Positions 61,823 through 64,000 of a stretch of DNA of 64,000 bases are shown here, in pieces. The DNA is taken from NCBI GenBank assembly GCA_026874595.1, contig CM049311.1:71408453-71472452 (forward strand), in the 5' to 3' direction. How positions within the stretch are numbered: position 1 is the first letter of the stretch; each line of letters begins with the position of its first letter. The translations under genes and the position numbers were made by a program. The notes under the pieces are model-generated. The model had not been told where the DNA came from, searched no databases, and saw nothing but the letters and a program-made list of their open reading frames with translations. Source of the stretch: Sipunculus nudus (Eukaryota; Annelida; Sipuncula; Golfingiida; Sipunculidae).

Positions 61823-64000
61823 CTGTCAACAAAATTTGTACTTAACAGTTAATGTGTCAGTATAACTACCACTCAATCAAATCACCTACTGTAACTTAAA
61901 CAAAAAAACAAGGGACCCATGGGTCACGGCGCTCAGCTTAAGTTTGTAATGTTTGCAAATGCAAAATATTCTATTTTAATGTTTTTCATTTATATAAGCA
62001 TATGAGAAGCTTAGAGGAAAGAGGCCCTCCTACTTGGTTATAGTAAAGTTCTAAATATATGATTGCAAACTAATACTCTGACAAGACTGTCATGAAGAAA
62101 AACAGTTAAAGTTTTGAGATACTGTGATGCATATGAAAAATTTACAGATGGACAGGCCAGTGGACAGAATGGACTAATACCTTTATTTCACTTTCAAGGG
62201 AATAATGCATTTAGGTTTATATATAAGCCTATTATTTAAGCATATCAACTTTTTCCATTAAAATAGTTTTTATCTGATTAATTTTTTTATTTACAATTTT
62301 TATAAATTTGTATTAAAAAACCCTGAAAATATAAGTTAACTAGACTTTCTTGGCACCGCTGGTGCCATAGTATCGCCAGACAAATGAGGTTTTGTGGTAT
62401 TTTGTTGATATTATGTGATGTATTTGTATTTTAGCAATGAATATGAGAAACATTTTTACAAAATATAGGAATATTTAAAGTGAAGGCAATTGTTATGTAA
62501 AAGGTTATGTATAAATAGAAGTATATATTTAATGATGTAACAAAAAAAAGAGTAGGGGGTGCCACCATGCAGTTCGCAGCAAATGACTCATCACATTACC
62601 CATATCTATCTATATGCATAATATTAAAGATATCTGCCAATTAGTTTCCAGCACATGACAACACTATCCAACAACTTTTTAATTTTTATTTTATAATGCT
62701 GACAATACTGTCAAGTCCCATATAGGCAACATTAATGAGCCATTTTAAAGAGTCTTCGTCCAAAGGTCAAGACCACTCTCAAAGGAAAATGATCCAGTTG
62801 TGACTCTGTGGTACACCCAGTGCACTAATTCATTTATCACTGACCATCATATCTATTTATAGAATCTGACCATGGCCCAGAACTGCTGATGTTTGGGCAA
62901 AACATGATGCAACACCATGTGCAGACCACTAGCTGAAGCAATCCCCCAGGTTCACTGGAGATTTTCATGATTGTTGGTGATTTTTACCATATATGGCAAT
63001 ATTTAAAGTCAAGTCCACTCTCATATGCAAGGTCAGGACCCAAATTTAAATATATCTCATCCCATAATCCAAATCTATGTATATGCATAATATAAAAGAA
63101 ATCTGTCCATTAGTTTTTGACTTATAATGCTCACAGTGCTGTCAAGTGGCCCTTTTTAAGATATTCATGATTTTATGTTTTACACCAAATATGGGAATAT
63201 TCAAGGTCAAGGTCACTCTCATAGTCACGGTCATGACCCCAAATCAATAAACTGCATTCCAAAATATCCAACATTTGAAAAAAAAAATTAAATTAAAAAA
63301 AAAATAATTTAAATTAAATTAAATTTTAAAATTAAATTTAAAATTAAATATACCTCATTCCATAAACCATATCTATATACATGCATAACATGAAAGAAAT
63401 CTGTCCATTACTGTTTGACTTATAATGCTCACAGTATATACTGTCAAGTGGCAATGATGGGGTATTCAAAGGCGCAAAAAACAAGAAAAAGACAATCTAT
63501 CTTCACCTATCTTCTGCAAAAGACAAAACTATCCAAGATCTTCCGTCAACTTGATTTTTGGACCAATCCATGCATCCCTTTTTAAGATATTCATGATTTT
63601 ATGTGATTTTCACCATATATGGTAATATTCAAGGTCAAAGCCACTCTCAAAGGAAAGGTCATGACCCCAATTTTAATATACATCATCCCATAACCCATAC
63701 CTATGTACATGCATAATATTAAAGAAATCTGTCAATCAGTTTTTGACTTGTGATGCTAAAAGTACTGTCAAGTGGCAATGATAGGGGTATTAAACGGCAC
63801 AAAAACAAGAAAAGGATACTAGGTGGCACCACCAGTTTCCGGTACATGACATCACTATCCAAGATCTTTGTCCAACTTGATTTTTGGATAAATCAGTGAA
63901 AGATTTCTTGAGATATTTAAGAATTTGTGTGATTTTCCCCAAAAATGGATCTATTCAAGGTCAAGGTCACTCTCCTAGTTGAGGTCATGACCCCATTTTA
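61823..64000. repeat. Intron with several copies of one interspersed repeat family
   Basis: The words AAGGTCAAGGTCACTCTC, GGTCATGACCCCA, TATGTACATGCATAATAT, GAAATCTGTCCATTAGTT, TTGACTTATAATGCTCAC and ACTGTCAAGTGGCAATGAT recur in the same order near 62480-62720, 62990-63160, 63200-63460 and 63620-63800, and again at the window end. A low-complexity AAATT tract lies at 63280-63350. No VPS13 exon was found, so the next one lies beyond 64000. Confidence 0.7.

Overview
The window is eukaryotic, almost certainly invertebrate and most likely mollusc or another lophotrochozoan. It is AT-rich, has many short exons with GT/AG borders separated by long introns, and its introns are full of interspersed repeats ending in GGACGGAC-type tracts, as is usual in bivalve and gastropod genomes. 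The organism call is an inference; no sequence search was possible.

Nearly the whole window is one gene on the minus strand: the C-terminal two thirds of a VPS13A/C-type bridge-like lipid transfer protein. I could place 45 coding exons between 61822 (most 5') and 7535 (stop codon). All exon phases agree, and the joined coding length is 6018 bases, about 2005 codons plus stop. The N-terminal chorein part lies beyond position 64000. Going from right to left the exons encode the rod (61822 to about 50000), the repeated beta-rich VAB/SHR-BD-like region (about 40000 to 17000), the helical C-terminal region (15839 to 9931), and the PH-like C-terminal domain (9496 to 7535). Positions 1-7534 carry no convincing gene and probably hold 3' UTR and intergenic DNA. 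Positions 61823-64000 are intronic repeat sequence.

The most unusual structure is a 9.5 kb minisatellite (about 40155-49663), about 144 copies of a 66-bp unit, lying against the 5' edge of the exon at 40032-40188. Each unit is a copy of that exon's own 3' splice site: about 32 intronic bases (branch-like, pyrimidine-rich, AG) plus the first 34 exon bases. The array therefore multiplies one splice acceptor roughly 144 times. Because 66 is divisible by three and the frame is open for 9.1 kb, splicing to almost any acceptor would keep the VPS13 frame and insert n copies of a 22-residue repeat. Inside the array is a 41-unit, 2706-bp higher-order repeat. The 3055-codon open frame here is best read as this array fused to a VPS13 exon, not as a separate gene.

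Other points are three candidate alternative exons (19818-19946, 21724-21768, and 30291-30388, which would shift the frame), several non-autonomous element families with matching short inverted ends, a SINE-like element with tRNA-like heads, and other tandem repeats in introns.
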